Of a DNA stretch of 64,000 nt, positions 52,340 to 64,000 are shown piece after piece. This DNA is from Eubacteriales bacterium mix99 (GTDB lineage Bacteria; Bacillota; Clostridia; Caldicoprobacterales; DTU083), in assembly GCA_038396605.1 (NCBI GenBank), contig CP121690.1, positions 2,202,500 through 2,266,499 on the forward strand, given 5' to 3'. Every line of letters begins with the position of its first letter. The first letter of the stretch is position 1. The position numbers and the translations under genes were made by a program. Under the pieces are notes generated by a model, which saw nothing but the letters and a program-made list of their open reading frames with translations, was not told the origin of the DNA and ran no database searches.

Positions 52340-52963
52340 ATGAAAGAGAATGCATTGGTTTTGTTTCAGGGAGACAGCACTTCGGACTGTGGCAGAAGCC
52401 GGGAGGATGATCACTATCTGGGGACAGGATATCCCTATATGGCAGCGGCCTGGTACGGCGCACTGCATCCGGGGAAGAATGTGCGGTTTGTCAATCGGGC
52501 CATCAGCGGCAACCGATCCATTGATCTTGTGAACCGGTGGCAGAGAGACTGCCTGGATGTGAAACCGGATGTGGTGTCCATATTGATTGGCATCAATGAT
52601 ACCTGGAGAAGATTTGATCGGAAAGATCCCACTTCTGCGGAAGTCTTTCGGGATCACTATCGCAGGATTCTGTCGCAGGTCCGGGAGCATCTGGACGCCG
52701 ATATTATTTTGATGGAACCTTTTTTGCTGATGGTAACGGAAGAGCAAAAGACTTCCTGGCGGGAGGACTTAAATCCAAAGATCGATGTCGTCCGGGAGCT
52801 GGCAAGGGAGTTTGACGCCGCACTGGTACCGCTGGACGGGATTTTTGCCGCCGCTTCTTCCCGAAAGGATCCGCGGTTCTGGGCGGCTGACGGGGTACAC
52901 CCAACGGCGGAGGGACATGCCATGATATGCCGGCATTGGCTGAAGGCTGCAGAGTCTTTATAA
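52340..52963 (+). CDS. GDSL/SGNH-family esterase
   Basis: 207 residues from ATG 52340 after GGGAGG. The four SGNH blocks are visible: 'FQGDSTSDCGRSRED' (Ser), a Gly region near 'NRAISGNRSIDLV', 'ILIGINDTWRRF' (Asn) and 'WAADGVHPTAEGHAM' (Asp and His). No signal peptide is present, so the enzyme is cytoplasmic. Such proteins deacylate sugars, phospholipids or other esters. It follows the ttcA-like gene by 70 bases; a terminator lies just downstream. Confidence 0.92.
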   Translation: MKENALVLFQGDSTSDCGRSREDDHYLGTGYPYMAAAWYGALHPGKNVRFVNRAISGNRSIDLVNRWQRDCLDVKPDVVSILIGINDTWRRFDRKDPTSAEVFRDHYRRILSQVREHLDADIILMEPFLLMVTEEQKTSWREDLNPKIDVVRELAREFDAALVPLDGIFAAASSRKDPRFWAADGVHPTAEGHAMICRHWLKAAESL

Positions 52964-52978
52964 AGGGAGGTTGGTAAC

Positions 52979-53010
52979 GGGAGGCCTTTGACAGGCCTTC
53001 CTGCCATTTT
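52979..53010 (+). terminator. Terminator after the GDSL esterase
   Basis: GGGAGGCCT (52979-52987) pairs with AGGCCTTCC (52993-53001) with one G·T pair around a 5-base loop; TGCCATTTTT follows. Confidence 0.75.
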
Positions 53011-53177
53011 TGCCTCTTATCAATCTCATGGCTGAAGGATTTTGGCGCAGCATCCGGCATGGGAACGGAGGAACAGCGGAATGGAAAAGGTGTGAATGGA
53101 AAAGGTAGAAAAGGAAGGTGTAGTTCTGGATAATCCATTCAGTATTTGATATAATGGAAATAATTTCGTACCGGAAC

Positions 53178-53537
53178 ATGATTTATTCTACATATATCGT
53201 CAGTATATCGGAAACGGTGGTGGTTGAATTGGCGAAGGAAGCGGTGGAAGCCATCCGCAGGGCAGAGCAGGAAGCCGATCAGATCGTGAAGGACGCGTCG
53301 GCAAAAGGTGCTAAAATGATTGCGGACGCCAAAAATGAGGCGAATGGCAGATATGAAAAACGAATCAGTGAAGCAAGGGAAAAAGCCCGTATTGATCTGG
53401 AGGCAGCAGGGCAGCAGGGAGCGGATTTGATTACAAAGACTCTGCGTCAGGCGGAAAAGGAAACGGAATCACTCCGAAAATCCGCTGAGAAAAAGGAGCA
53501 AACGGCAATTCAATGGATTCTGTCGAATATTCTGTGA
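53178..53537 (+). CDS. V-type ATP synthase subunit G/H-like (NtpF/NtpH-type stalk protein)
   Basis: About 119 residues if ATG 53178 is used. The conserved part begins at 'VVVELAKEAVEAIRRAEQEAD' and continues as one Ala/Glu/Lys-rich helix ('EANGRYEKRISEAREKARID'), the pattern of the peripheral stalk subunit that dimerises with subunit E. The true start could be GTG 53217 or TTG 53229, since the first residues look unlike the family and ATG 53178 has a weak site. A TATAAT (53150-53155) sits just upstream. It is the first gene of the V-ATPase operon. Confidence 0.8.
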   Translation: MIYSTYIVSISETVVVELAKEAVEAIRRAEQEADQIVKDASAKGAKMIADAKNEANGRYEKRISEAREKARIDLEAAGQQGADLITKTLRQAEKETESLRKSAEKKEQTAIQWILSNIL

Positions 53538-53593
53538 TTCCCTGTACCATTGCGGATCAGAGAAGGATTGGATCTTAAGGGAGGCAAGGTTCC

Positions 53594-56094
<2,501 letters not shown>

Positions 56095-56119
56095 CAGGCA
56101 TCAGAGATTGGAGAAAAAT

Positions 56120-56713
56120 ATGTCAGGCTTGGATAAAATACTGGCTCAGATCTTGTCCGAGGCCCGCAGCACTGCCGATGCAAAGATCGCATCGGCACAG
56201 CAGCAGGCGGAAAAGATCCTGAAGGAAAAAGAAGAAGAAGCAAAAAGGGAATGCGGGCGGATTGCCCGGCAGTCTGCGGTGGAGCAGGCAGACAGGATTG
56301 CCCGTGCGAAGTCTTCTGCATCCCTGCAGAAGCGAAAGACCATTCTGGCTGCCAAACAACAGATGATCGAAGATGTGATCCAAAAGGCGAGGAAGGCTGT
56401 TCTGGAGAGCAGCGAAGACGAGTACTTCAGGCGAATCCGGGAAATGGTGGAACAATATGCTCTGCCGCAGGACGGGCAGATCCTGTTCTGCTTAAAGGAT
56501 CGGGACCGCCTTCCTTCCGGTTTGGAAGCTTTGTTGAATCAGGCCATTTCCGCCAGGGGCGGTTCCCTGAAGATTTCTCAGGAAACCAGACCCATAGACG
56601 GAGGCTTTGTTCTGGTATACGGCGAAGTGGAGGAGAATTGCTCCTTTGAGGCTTTGTTTGAAAGCAGGCACGATGTCCTGCAGGATAAAGTCCATGAATT
56701 CTTATTTGCCTGA
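56120..56713 (+). CDS. ntpE: V-type ATP synthase subunit E
   Basis: 197 residues from ATG 56120 (GGAG six bases upstream); TTG 56108 is in frame but less likely. The N-terminal half is a long Ala/Gln/Lys/Glu helix ('KIASAQQQAEKILKEKEEE') and the C-terminal half a globular alpha/beta domain ('GGFVLVYGEVEENCSFEALF'), as in peripheral stalk subunit E. It should pair with the G/H-like protein encoded first in the operon. Confidence 0.92.
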   Translation: MSGLDKILAQILSEARSTADAKIASAQQQAEKILKEKEEEAKRECGRIARQSAVEQADRIARAKSSASLQKRKTILAAKQQMIEDVIQKARKAVLESSEDEYFRRIREMVEQYALPQDGQILFCLKDRDRLPSGLEALLNQAISARGGSLKISQETRPIDGGFVLVYGEVEENCSFEALFESRHDVLQDKVHEFLFA

Positions 56714-56734
56714 TACCGGGAAGGAGGAAATACC

Positions 56735-57703
56735 ATGGCGGAAGAGCTTTATACCTATGCCGTTGCACGAATTCGTTCCAGGGAACTGCTTCTGCTGAAC
56801 TCCGATTTTATAGAGCAGCTGATGGCGGCGAAAAGCTATGAAGAATGTCTGCGTCTGCTTACGGAAAAGGGGTGGGGCGGGAAAGGCCACACCGACGTGG
56901 AACAGATGCTTTCTGGGGAAAGGAGCAAAGCCTGGGCACTGATGGAGGAACTGGTGGAGGATATGTCGGTATTCGACATACTGCGATATCCCAATGACTA
57001 TCAGAATCTGAAGACGGCAATCAAGCTGGTGTATGCAGGGAAAGAAGGACAATCTCCGTTTGTCCGACACGGGACTGTGAATTCTGCCACAATTATGAAG
57101 GCAGTTCAAAGCCGGGATTTTTCCCTGCTGCCGGAGAAAATGCGCGATCCCGCCGGAGAGGCCTATGAGGCATTGATGCACACCGGGGATGGACAGCTTT
57201 GTGACAGAATTGTGGACAAGGCTGCCCTGGAGGCCATTCATCAGGCCGGGACAGCCCAGGGCAATGAATTTCTCGGACGATATGCGGAACAAACGGTGGC
57301 CCAGGCAGATATCCGGATTGCAGTGCGTGCATGGAAAACCGGCAAATCTCCGGAATGGACCCGCAATGCGCTGGCAGCCTGCGATACCCTGGATGTCGAA
57401 GCTCTTGCTTGGGCTGCGGAGTCCGGGTTGGAGGAGATTTGTGAATATCTGCGGCATACCGTATATGCAGAAGGAGTTCCGGACCTGGAAAAGTCCCTTT
57501 CCACCTTCGAGCTGTGGTGTGACAATCATCTGATTCGGGAGATCCGTCCTGAGAAATATCATTCCTTTACTGTCAGTCCGCTGGCAGCTTATCTTCTTGC
57601 CAGGGAAAATGAAATAAAAACGGTGCGGATTATCCTGCTGGGCAGACAGAACCATCTTTCAAAAGAATCCATCCGGGAAAGGATACGGGAAATGTATGTA
57701 TAA
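56735..57703 (+). CDS. ntpC: V-type ATP synthase subunit C (AC39/d-type)
   Basis: 322 residues, all-alpha, with the N-terminal 'YTYAVARIRSRELLLLNSDF' and 'LTEKGWGG' segments typical of archaeal/bacterial subunit C (d). This protein couples the central stalk to the K ring. ATG 56735 follows AAGGAGG. The stop overlaps the start of subunit F by 8 bases. Confidence 0.94.
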   Translation: MAEELYTYAVARIRSRELLLLNSDFIEQLMAAKSYEECLRLLTEKGWGGKGHTDVEQMLSGERSKAWALMEELVEDMSVFDILRYPNDYQNLKTAIKLVYAGKEGQSPFVRHGTVNSATIMKAVQSRDFSLLPEKMRDPAGEAYEALMHTGDGQLCDRIVDKAALEAIHQAGTAQGNEFLGRYAEQTVAQADIRIAVRAWKTGKSPEWTRNALAACDTLDVEALAWAAESGLEEICEYLRHTVYAEGVPDLEKSLSTFELWCDNHLIREIRPEKYHSFTVSPLAAYLLARENEIKTVRIILLGRQNHLSKESIRERIREMYV

Positions 57704-58034
57704 GATAGCAATAATGGGCAATTATGACAGTATTTATGGCTTTGCGGCACTAGGACTGGATATTGTCCCGGTGGCAGAACCGTTTGATCCGGAGGCAGCC
57801 GGCAGAAAGCTCAGGAAGATGGCCGGGAAAGATTATGCAGTCATTTATATTACCGAATCCCTGGCAGCGGTATTGGAAGAAGAAATCGATTCTTGCCGGA
57901 TGGAAAAGCTGCCTGCGATTATTCCCATTCCCGGGGTATCCGGCAATAACGGGATGGGGATCAAAATGGTAAAGAAATCAGTGGAGCAGGCGGTCGGTAC
58001 CGATATTGTCTTTCAGGATAAAAACCAGCGTTAG
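57696..58034 (+). CDS. ntpG: V-type ATP synthase subunit F
   Basis: 112 residues with a Rossmann-like pattern: '[21 protein letters not shown]', '[20 protein letters not shown]', '[20 protein letters not shown]'. This is the small central stalk subunit that binds subunit D (called F in most nomenclatures, NtpG in Enterococcus). It overlaps the preceding gene and is 37 bases from subunit A. Confidence 0.93.
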   Translation: MYKIAIMGNYDSIYGFAALGLDIVPVAEPFDPEAAGRKLRKMAGKDYAVIYITESLAAVLEEEIDSCRMEKLPAIIPIPGVSGNNGMGIKMVKKSVEQAVGTDIVFQDKNQR

Positions 58035-58071
58035 CGAACGGAAGGAATACAGCAAAGAAGGTGGACCAGAA

Positions 58072-59841
58072 ATGAGCAAAGGTACCATAAAGAAAGTTGC
58101 CGGGCCTCTCGTGATTGCAGAAGGCATGCGGGATGCAAATATGTTTGATATGGTCCGTGTCAGCGATCGACAGCTGACCGGAGAGATTATAGAGATTCAT
58201 GGCGGGGAAGCTTCCATACAGGTTTATGAGGAAACTTCCGGTCTGGGGCCGGGAGAGCCTGTGGAGTCCACCGGGTCTCCCATGAGTGTGGAATTGGGAC
58301 CCGGTCTGATTGGAAGCATCTATGACGGCATTCAGCGTCCTTTGGATAAAATCATGGAACAGACCGGAAACAACCTGAAACGTGGGGTGCAGGTGCTGTC
58401 TCTGAACCGGGAGACAAAATGGCATTTTCAGCCTGCCGTGGAAGTCGGACAGGAAGTTGTTCCCGGGGATATTGTTGGCACGGTTCCCGAAACGGAAATC
58501 GTGCTTCATAAAATAATGGTTCCGAATGGCGTATCAGGAAAGGTCACAGGGATCGCGGAAGGTGATTATACCGTTGCGGATACGATCGCTACAATAACCG
58601 GATCGGATGGTACCGGGCACAACCTGTCCCTGATGCAGAGATGGCCGGTCCGGGAAGGCCGGCCTTATCAGGAAAAGCTTTCTCCGGACATGCCGCTGAT
58701 CACCGGCCAGCGGGTGATTGATACCCTGTTTCCCATTGCCAAAGGCGGAGTTGCTGCAGTCCCCGGACCGTTTGGCTCCGGAAAGACGGTAGTACAGCAT
58801 CAGCTGGCAAAGTGGGCGGATGCCGACATCGTAGTATACATCGGCTGCGGGGAGCGGGGAAATGAAATGACGGACGTCCTGAATGAGTTTCCGGAGCTGA
58901 AGGATCCGAAAACCGGCTATTCCCTGATGAAGCGAACCATTCTGATTGCAAATACTTCCGATATGCCGGTTGCGGCGCGAGAGGCTTCCATCTATACCGG
59001 GATCACCATGGCCGAGTATTACCGCGATATGGGGTATTCGGTGGCATTGATGGCGGATTCCACTTCCCGCTGGGCGGAAGCGCTGCGTGAAATGTCCGGT
59101 CGATTGGAGGAAATGCCCGGCGAAGAAGGGTATCCTGCTTATCTTGGCAGCCGTCTTGCCCAGTTCTACGAACGGGCAGGGTATGTCAGAGCCCTGGGGA
59201 AAGAGGGACGAAAGGGAGCCTTATCGGTGATAGGTGCCGTATCTCCTCCCGGAGGCGATATATCCGAACCGGTTTCCCAGGCAACGCTTCGGATTGTAAA
59301 GGTGTTCTGGAGCCTGGATGCGGATCTTGCATACCGTCGTCACTTTCCGGCGATCAACTGGCTGACGAGTTATTCCCTGTATGTCGATACCATGGGAAAA
59401 TGGTTTAACGCCAATGTAAAAAACGACTGGATGGATTTGCGGGCGCGGCTGATGCGTTTGCTGCATGATGAATCGGAGCTGGAGGAGATCGTCAAGCTGG
59501 TGGGCATGGATGCATTGTCTGCAGGCGATCGTTTGAAACTGGAAGCCGCCCGGTCCATTCGGGAGGACTTTCTCCATCAGAATGCCTTTCATGAAACGGA
59601 TACCTATACCTCTCTGCAGAAGCAGTATCAGATGATGCATCTGGTTTTGGGGTATTATGATGCGGCTGTTTCCGCACTGGAAAAGAAAGCGAACATTGAG
59701 GACCTGGTTCGGTTGCCGGTGCGGGAGCGGATTGGGCGGTTCAAATATGTAGCCGAGGACAAAACTGACGAGGAATACGATCAGATCGAACAGATGCTGT
59801 CGGATGAGATCCAACAGGCCATTCAGAAGGAGGACTTATAA
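58072..59841 (+). CDS. ntpA: V-type ATP synthase subunit A (catalytic)
   Basis: 589 residues from ATG 58072 after AAGAAGGTGG. Walker A is '[11 protein letters not shown]' (about 233-243). The catalytic subunit is marked by the 'non-homologous region' insert (about 110-200, '[20 protein letters not shown]') and '[17 protein letters not shown]' with the catalytic Glu. '[27 protein letters not shown]' is the classic A-subunit signature (spans about 344-370). It hydrolyses or makes ATP at the A/B interface. Confidence 0.97.
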   Translation: MSKGTIKKVAGPLVIAEGMRDANMFDMVRVSDRQLTGEIIEIHGGEASIQVYEETSGLGPGEPVESTGSPMSVELGPGLIGSIYDGIQRPLDKIMEQTGNNLKRGVQVLSLNRETKWHFQPAVEVGQEVVPGDIVGTVPETEIVLHKIMVPNGVSGKVTGIAEGDYTVADTIATITGSDGTGHNLSLMQRWPVREGRPYQEKLSPDMPLITGQRVIDTLFPIAKGGVAAVPGPFGSGKTVVQHQLAKWADADIVVYIGCGERGNEMTDVLNEFPELKDPKTGYSLMKRTILIANTSDMPVAAREASIYTGITMAEYYRDMGYSVALMADSTSRWAEALREMSGRLEEMPGEEGYPAYLGSRLAQFYERAGYVRALGKEGRKGALSVIGAVSPPGGDISEPVSQATLRIVKVFWSLDADLAYRRHFPAINWLTSYSLYVDTMGKWFNANVKNDWMDLRARLMRLLHDESELEEIVKLVGMDALSAGDRLKLEAARSIREDFLHQNAFHETDTYTSLQKQYQMMHLVLGYYDAAVSALEKKANIEDLVRLPVRERIGRFKYVAEDKTDEEYDQIEQMLSDEIQQAIQKEDL

Positions 59842-61221
59842 ATGCCAAAAGAGTATCGAACCATAGAAGAGATAGCGGGTCCTCTGATGCTGGTGCGGAA
59901 CGTGTCCGGCGTTACCTATGATGAATTGGGAGAAATTGAACTGAGCACCGGAGAAAAACGACGCTGTAAAGTGCTGGAGGTGGATGGCAGCAATGCTCTT
60001 GTACAGTTGTTTGAAAGCTCCGCCGGCATCAATCTGTCCCAGAGCAAGGTACGGTTCCTGGGACGCAGCATGGAGCTGGGTGTTTCCAGAGATATGCTGG
60101 GGCGTATCTTTGACGGGCTGGGGCGTCCCATAGATAACGGTCCGGAAATCCTGCCGGACAAACGCATGGATATTGATGGCCTGCCCATAAATCCGGTTGC
60201 GCGCAGTTATCCCCAGGAGTTTATCCAGACCGGGATCTCTGCCATTGACGGGCTGAACACTCTGGTACGGGGACAGAAGCTGCCGATCTTTTCTGCATCG
60301 GGGCTGCCCCATGCCAATCTTGCAGCGCAAATCGCACGCCAGGCCAGGGTGCGGGGAACACAGGAGTCCTTTGCAGTTGTATTTGCCGCCATTGGCATTA
60401 CCTTTGAGGAGGCCAACTTTTTTATCGAAAGTTTTCGTGAAACCGGTGCCCTGGACCGGACGGTTCTGTTTGTAAATCTGGCCAATGACCCGGCCATTGA
60501 ACGGATCTCCACCCCGAGAATGGCACTGACGGCAGCAGAGTACCTGGCATTTGAAAAGGGTATGCATGTCCTGGTGATTCTGACGGATATTACGAATTAT
60601 GCAGATGCCCTGCGTGAAGTATCCGCTGCACGCAAGGAGGTTCCGGGCAGACGGGGGTATCCCGGCTACATGTATACGGACCTGGCGTCCATTTATGAGA
60701 GGGCCGGCCGTCAGAAAGGCAAACCGGGATCCATTACAATGATTCCCATATTGACCATGCCGGAAGATGACGAGACCCATCCGATTCCGGACCTGACCGG
60801 ATATATTACGGAAGGGCAGATTATACTCAGCCGTGACTTGTACCGGAAGGGAATCACGCCTCCGATCGATGTACTGCCATCGTTGTCCCGTCTGAAGGAT
60901 AAGGGAATCGGGGAAGGAAAAACACGGGCAGATCATGCGGATACCATGAATCAGCTGTTTGCTGCCTATGCCCGGGGAAAAGAGGCCAAGGAACTGATGG
61001 TGGTACTTGGCGAAGCAGCCCTGACGGATATTGATAAATTGTATGCGAAATTTGCCGATGAGTTTGAAAAGCAATATATATCACAGGGATACCAGGTCAA
61101 TCGGGATGTGGAAGAAACGTTGGATCTCGGCTGGAAACTGCTTCGCATTCTGCCCCGCAGTGAACTGAAACGGATCAATGATCAACTTCTGGATGAATAC
61201 TATGATGCATCTGACAAGTAG
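59842..61221 (+). CDS. ntpB: V-type ATP synthase subunit B (regulatory)
   Basis: 459 residues. It lacks a canonical Walker A lysine loop ('[16 protein letters not shown]' replaces it), as expected for the non-catalytic B subunit. '[20 protein letters not shown]' and '[20 protein letters not shown]' are diagnostic. ATG 59842 directly follows the subunit A stop after AGGAGG. Together with A it forms the A3B3 head. Confidence 0.97.
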   Translation: MPKEYRTIEEIAGPLMLVRNVSGVTYDELGEIELSTGEKRRCKVLEVDGSNALVQLFESSAGINLSQSKVRFLGRSMELGVSRDMLGRIFDGLGRPIDNGPEILPDKRMDIDGLPINPVARSYPQEFIQTGISAIDGLNTLVRGQKLPIFSASGLPHANLAAQIARQARVRGTQESFAVVFAAIGITFEEANFFIESFRETGALDRTVLFVNLANDPAIERISTPRMALTAAEYLAFEKGMHVLVILTDITNYADALREVSAARKEVPGRRGYPGYMYTDLASIYERAGRQKGKPGSITMIPILTMPEDDETHPIPDLTGYITEGQIILSRDLYRKGITPPIDVLPSLSRLKDKGIGEGKTRADHADTMNQLFAAYARGKEAKELMVVLGEAALTDIDKLYAKFADEFEKQYISQGYQVNRDVEETLDLGWKLLRILPRSELKRINDQLLDEYYDASDK

Positions 61222-61233
61222 GGAGGGATATTT

Positions 61234-61932
61234 TTGGCTGCCGCTCATGTAAACCCAACACGTATGGAACTGACACAACTCAAGAGAAAGCTCGGTATAG
61301 CCATGAGAGGACATAAGCTGCTGAAGGACAAAAGGGACGAATTGATGCGGCAGTTTCTGGACCTGGTAAGAGAAAACAAAGTCCTGCGGGAACGGGTGGA
61401 GCAGGGTATTCAGTCCGCCAACAAAAACTTTGTCCTGGCACGGGCGGTGATGTCGGACGAAACATTGAAGACTGCGTTTCTGGCGCCCAAACAGGAAGTC
61501 TTTCTGGAGACAGACGTAAAAAACGTCATGAGCGTGGAAATTCCGCAATTCCATTATAAAACACGCACATCCGATGCCAATGATATCTACTCCTATGGGT
61601 TTGCATTTACCTCTGCCGACCTGGATGACGCTGTGAAATCCCTGGCGGACATTCTGCCGGATATGCTGAAACTGGCAGAATGTGAGAAAGCCTGTCAGAT
61701 GATGGCCACAGAGATTGAAAAAACCCGGAGGCGGGTAAACGCGCTGGAGCATGTCATGATTCCTGAAATGCAGGAAAACATCCGGTATATCACCATGAAG
61801 CTGGATGAGAACGAGCGCAGCACGCAGGTACGCCTGATGAAAGTGAAGGACATGATGCTGGAGCAGACACATCATTACAGCAGCCGATATGACCGACAGG
61901 CAGCCAGGGATGAAGCGGGACAGGAATCATAG
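61234..61932 (+). CDS. ntpD: V-type ATP synthase subunit D (central shaft)
   Basis: 232 residues, two long helices around a small middle region. 'VNPTRMELTQLKRKLGIAMR' followed by 'GHKLLKDKRDELMRQFLDLV' is the family N terminus, and 'RRVNALEHVMIPEMQENIRY' the family C-terminal helix. It is the rotating shaft inside A3B3. Start TTG 61234 follows GGGAGGG. It is the last gene of the operon, before a strong terminator. Confidence 0.96.
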   Translation: MAAAHVNPTRMELTQLKRKLGIAMRGHKLLKDKRDELMRQFLDLVRENKVLRERVEQGIQSANKNFVLARAVMSDETLKTAFLAPKQEVFLETDVKNVMSVEIPQFHYKTRTSDANDIYSYGFAFTSADLDDAVKSLADILPDMLKLAECEKACQMMATEIEKTRRRVNALEHVMIPEMQENIRYITMKLDENERSTQVRLMKVKDMMLEQTHHYSSRYDRQAARDEAGQES

Positions 61933-61952
61933 CATCCAAATAGTTCAAATAA

Positions 61953-61998
61953 CAGGAAAGGAGCCTGTCCTTTAGGACAAGCTCTTTTCCTGTTTTTG
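61953..61998 (+). terminator. Terminator of the V-ATPase operon
   Basis: CAGGAAAGGAGCCTGTCC and GGACAAGCTCTTTTCCTG form a long stem with minor mismatches around a TTTA loop (61953-61992), followed by a T run. Confidence 0.9.
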
Positions 61999-62081
61999 TT
62001 TTCCTTGTTTTCCTTTGTGATGAACCAGTTGAATCTTCCATGATGAGAGGATATCGATTCCGATTTCTGAATCTAAAACGC

Positions 62082-63431
62082 TTACTTCAAATAACCCATG
62101 GGATTGACAGGAGTCCCGTTTACCCGAACCTCGAAGTGAAGGTGCGGCCCGGTAGAACCTCCAGTGCTGCCGACGAGAATGACAGTATCACCCGCCTTCA
62201 CCTTCTGTCCCACAGAAACCTTTATAGCGGATCCATGAGCATAGGTGGTTGTAATCCCGCCGCCATGATCCACCGTTACCATGTTTCCATAACCTTTTTT
62301 ACGACCATTATCGTGTTGGATAAGAATTACCGTACCATCCGCTGCGGCTTTGGCAGGGTGTCCGGCAATGCCGCCTCCGGATATATCCATCCCTTTATGT
62401 AGTTTTTCTACTCCTTCAATAGGATGATTGCGCCATCCATATGGGGAAGTAATGGTGTAAAAACCAGGTGCCGGCCAAGCCAATCTGCCTCCCGTGTATT
62501 TGGATCCAACGTTGTTGACACCACTCCCTGGTCTTTTCACGGAACCCCGGCTGGCTTGCCGCTGTTGCTGCTGCTGCTGCTGTCTGGCCAGGACCAACCT
62601 TCGGATCTCTTTCTCCAGGTTTTTGGACTCTGCTTCCATTGCATCCAGGTCTTCACTGATCTTGGCCTTTTCGGCGTCGAGCTGAGTGATCAGCCTTTGC
62701 TTTTCGTTCTGCGTCGCTTCGATATCCTGCTTTTGCTTTGCAATCTGCGCTTTCGTGTTCTGGATTTCCCTTTCCTTTTGCTCCAGAGCAGCTTTCTGAC
62801 TCTCTATGCCACGCTTGCATTGCTCAATGTTGGCTTTTTGATCTTCACAAGCCTCTTTCTTCTTTTTCACTTCATCCCGGTACTGAGTCAGTTCATCAAA
62901 TACGCCCTGATCATAGGAGAACATTTTGGTGATCATATCCACCCGATCCATCAGATCGTTCAGGCCTTTGGATTCAAACAGCAGTTCCAGGTAGGAAGAG
63001 TTGCTGTTCATATACATGGCTCTCATTCGATCTGCATTGAGTTGCTCCTGTTCCTCGGCTTTTTTAATGGCCTGATTCAATTCTGTCTGAAGCTTGTCCA
63101 GATTTTTCCTGGTGTTCGCCAGGTTGTTCTCTGTGACTGCCAGCTCCTGCTTTTTGGCGGAGAGCTCGCTCTGTGTCTGGTTCAACTGGTTTTCCACTGC
63201 GGACAGTTCCTTCTGTTTTTCCTGCAGGCTCTGATCAACTTGCTTCAGCTGATTTTGCACGCTGTTTTGCTGATCCCTGACCTGATTCAGATTCTTTTTG
63301 CTATCTGTAATGTTCTTATGTACATCATTCAGCTTTCCCTGCTTTTCGGTTATACCGGAAGCAAAGGCCGACGCTGCCATGGTCATTACAAGAATAGCAG
63401 CCAGAAATGGAATAAGGAATTTTTTTCTCAC
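62082..63431 (-). CDS. Secreted EnvC/M23-type peptidoglycan hydrolase with coiled coil
   Basis: 449 residues. The signal peptide (1-24, 'AASAFAS') is followed by a long coiled coil (about 30-275). A Gln-rich hinge encoded by a run of CTG/CAG triplets (62566-62583) follows, then an M23 (LytM) domain (about 320-449). Zinc ligands and catalytic residues are seen in 'LHKGMDISGG' (His, Asp), 'TTTYAHGSA' and 'GPHLHFEV' (HxH). The architecture is that of PcsB/EnvC-like division hydrolases whose coiled coil keeps the enzyme in check until FtsEX acts. ftsEX is not in this window. Confidence 0.92.
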   Translation of the reverse strand: MRKKFLIPFLAAILVMTMAASAFASGITEKQGKLNDVHKNITDSKKNLNQVRDQQNSVQNQLKQVDQSLQEKQKELSAVENQLNQTQSELSAKKQELAVTENNLANTRKNLDKLQTELNQAIKKAEEQEQLNADRMRAMYMNSNSSYLELLFESKGLNDLMDRVDMITKMFSYDQGVFDELTQYRDEVKKKKEACEDQKANIEQCKRGIESQKAALEQKEREIQNTKAQIAKQKQDIEATQNEKQRLITQLDAEKAKISEDLDAMEAESKNLEKEIRRLVLARQQQQQQQRQASRGSVKRPGSGVNNVGSKYTGGRLAWPAPGFYTITSPYGWRNHPIEGVEKLHKGMDISGGGIAGHPAKAAADGTVILIQHDNGRKKGYGNMVTVDHGGGITTTYAHGSAIKVSVGQKVKAGDTVILVGSTGGSTGPHLHFEVRVNGTPVNPMGYLK

Positions 63432-63500
63432 AGAATCACCCCGTCATGGATTTTAAGCAAATGTGACAAAAGTATTAAAATTCATTTGCTTTCTTGTCAT

Positions 63501-63532
63501 TATACTATATCTTAAATAATTTGTATAGTATA
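63501..63532. promoter_or_regulatory. Palindrome between divergent M23 and yraN genes
   Basis: TATACTATA (63501-63509) and TATAGTATA (63524-63532) form a perfect 9-bp inverted repeat. It overlaps a possible minus-strand -10 (TATAAT) for the M23 gene, so it could be an operator or an accidental AT-rich palindrome. Confidence 0.4.
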
Positions 63533-63558
63533 AAATGAGCTGAATATGACGGAATTTG

Positions 63559-63587
63559 TTGATTCCACATGCTGTTTTCCCTATAAT
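63559..63587 (+). promoter_or_regulatory. Promoter upstream of yraN
   Basis: TTGATT (63559-63564), 17-base spacer, TATAAT (63582-63587), about 85 bases before the TTG start of the UPF0102 gene. Confidence 0.7.
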
Positions 63588-63672
63588 ATGAAGTAAGGGT
63601 CGAAAGGTATAAGATATGAAGCGTATTTTATTTTACCTGTCATAAATTAACGGAAAAGGAGAGAACAGAATT

Positions 63673-64000
63673 TTGGGTACCTATCGCAGGGAATTGGGGA
63701 AATGGGGGGAGGAGCAGGCTTGTCAGTATCTCATCCGGCAGGGCTATCGGATTGTATATCGGAATTATCGATGCCCCTTTGGCGAGGTGGATATTATTGC
63801 ATCCGGGGAAGGTCAACTGGTATTTGCTGAGGTGAAGACCCGGACATCCACGGCTTTTGGTACTCCTGCCCAGGCGGTAAACCGGAAAAAGCAGTCCAGG
63901 TATCGAAAAGCCGCGTTATGCTTTCTTCAGGACAGGCACTGGAAGGATACGTCCTGTCGTTTTGACGTCCTGGAGGTCTTTGCCCGGCCGGATTCCTCTT
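63673..64000 (+). CDS. yraN: UPF0102/YraN family protein (cut off by the window end)
   Basis: 109 codons visible from TTG 63673 (site AAAGGAGAG); the 3' end is beyond the window. 'RELGKWGEEQACQYLIRQGY' is the family N terminus. 'NYRCPFGEVDIIAS' and 'LVFAEVKTRT' carry the Asp and ExK residues of the nuclease-like (Holliday junction resolvase-type) fold. 'GTPAQAVNRKKQSRYRKAA' completes the family core. Function is not established; it is often found near rnhB and ribosomal protein genes. Only a few C-terminal residues are probably missing. Confidence 0.92.
   Translation, partial: MGTYRRELGKWGEEQACQYLIRQGYRIVYRNYRCPFGEVDIIASGEGQLVFAEVKTRTSTAFGTPAQAVNRKKQSRYRKAALCFLQDRHWKDTSCRFDVLEVFARPDSS

Noticed and set aside
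62560-62590. Microsatellite in the M23 gene as a phase-variation switch
   Set aside because: The CAG/CTG run encodes a Gln hinge. The repeat unit is three bases, so length changes keep the frame and cannot switch the gene off.

Overview
This 64 kb window comes from a low-to-medium GC, Gram-positive anaerobe of the class Clostridia (Bacillota). The signs are strong AGGAGG-type ribosome binding sites with frequent TTG starts, lipoprotein-type binding proteins, a T-box leader and a purine riboswitch, rubrerythrin, an Ntp-type (V-type) ATPase, and proteins of the 2-hydroxyacyl-CoA dehydratase activase family. I cannot assign a genus.

Layout. Positions 1-3000 hold a small unknown protein, a MATE exporter, tRNA-Leu(CAG) and a GntR/RCK_C regulator. 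Positions 3100-6500 (minus) encode an OpuC-type osmoprotectant importer. Positions 6800-10400 (minus) hold an adenine deaminase/purine permease operon behind a guanine-class riboswitch. Rubrerythrin follows, then a BMP-type nucleoside importer (11300-16155, minus). It is separated from deoC by an ISLre2-type insertion sequence (16276-18119). Positions 19000-23200 carry an SprT-like protein and a T-box controlled TrpXYZ-like ABC importer, and 23300-26750 carry pdxK-metNIQ. Citrate synthase is next (minus), then a hexosamine-phosphate module (galE, nucleotidyltransferase, NahK-like kinase) and an acetyl-xylan-esterase-type deacetylase. Positions 33700-41200 hold a complete oligopeptide importer. 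Positions 41500-45800 (minus) hold a two-gene activase-type system. The remainder carries membrane and unknown proteins, a TetR regulator, an NlpC/P60 wall hydrolase, a DUF3810-type protein, TtcA, a GDSL esterase, a nine-gene V-type ATPase operon (53178-61932), an M23 wall hydrolase and the start of yraN.

The theme is scavenging: five ABC importers (osmoprotectant, nucleoside, aromatic amino acid-like, methionine, peptide) plus a purine permease. Several are paired with RNA or second-messenger control. The V-ATPase c-ring subunit carries the residues that bind Na+ in Enterococcus NtpK, which fits sodium-coupled energetics.

The most unusual locus is the peptide importer. Its OppC-like permease carries an apparently complete seven-bladed RCC1-type propeller inserted in the first extracellular loop. 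Its OppF ATPase carries a charged, helical insertion of roughly 185 residues between Walker A and the Q-loop. Other points of interest are a long structured RNA candidate in the 3' part of the insertion sequence, a T-box whose specifier reads Phe (TTC) in front of a TrpXYZ-like transporter, a possible c-di-AMP circuit around the OpuC system, and a WalR-type direct repeat before the NlpC/P60 gene.
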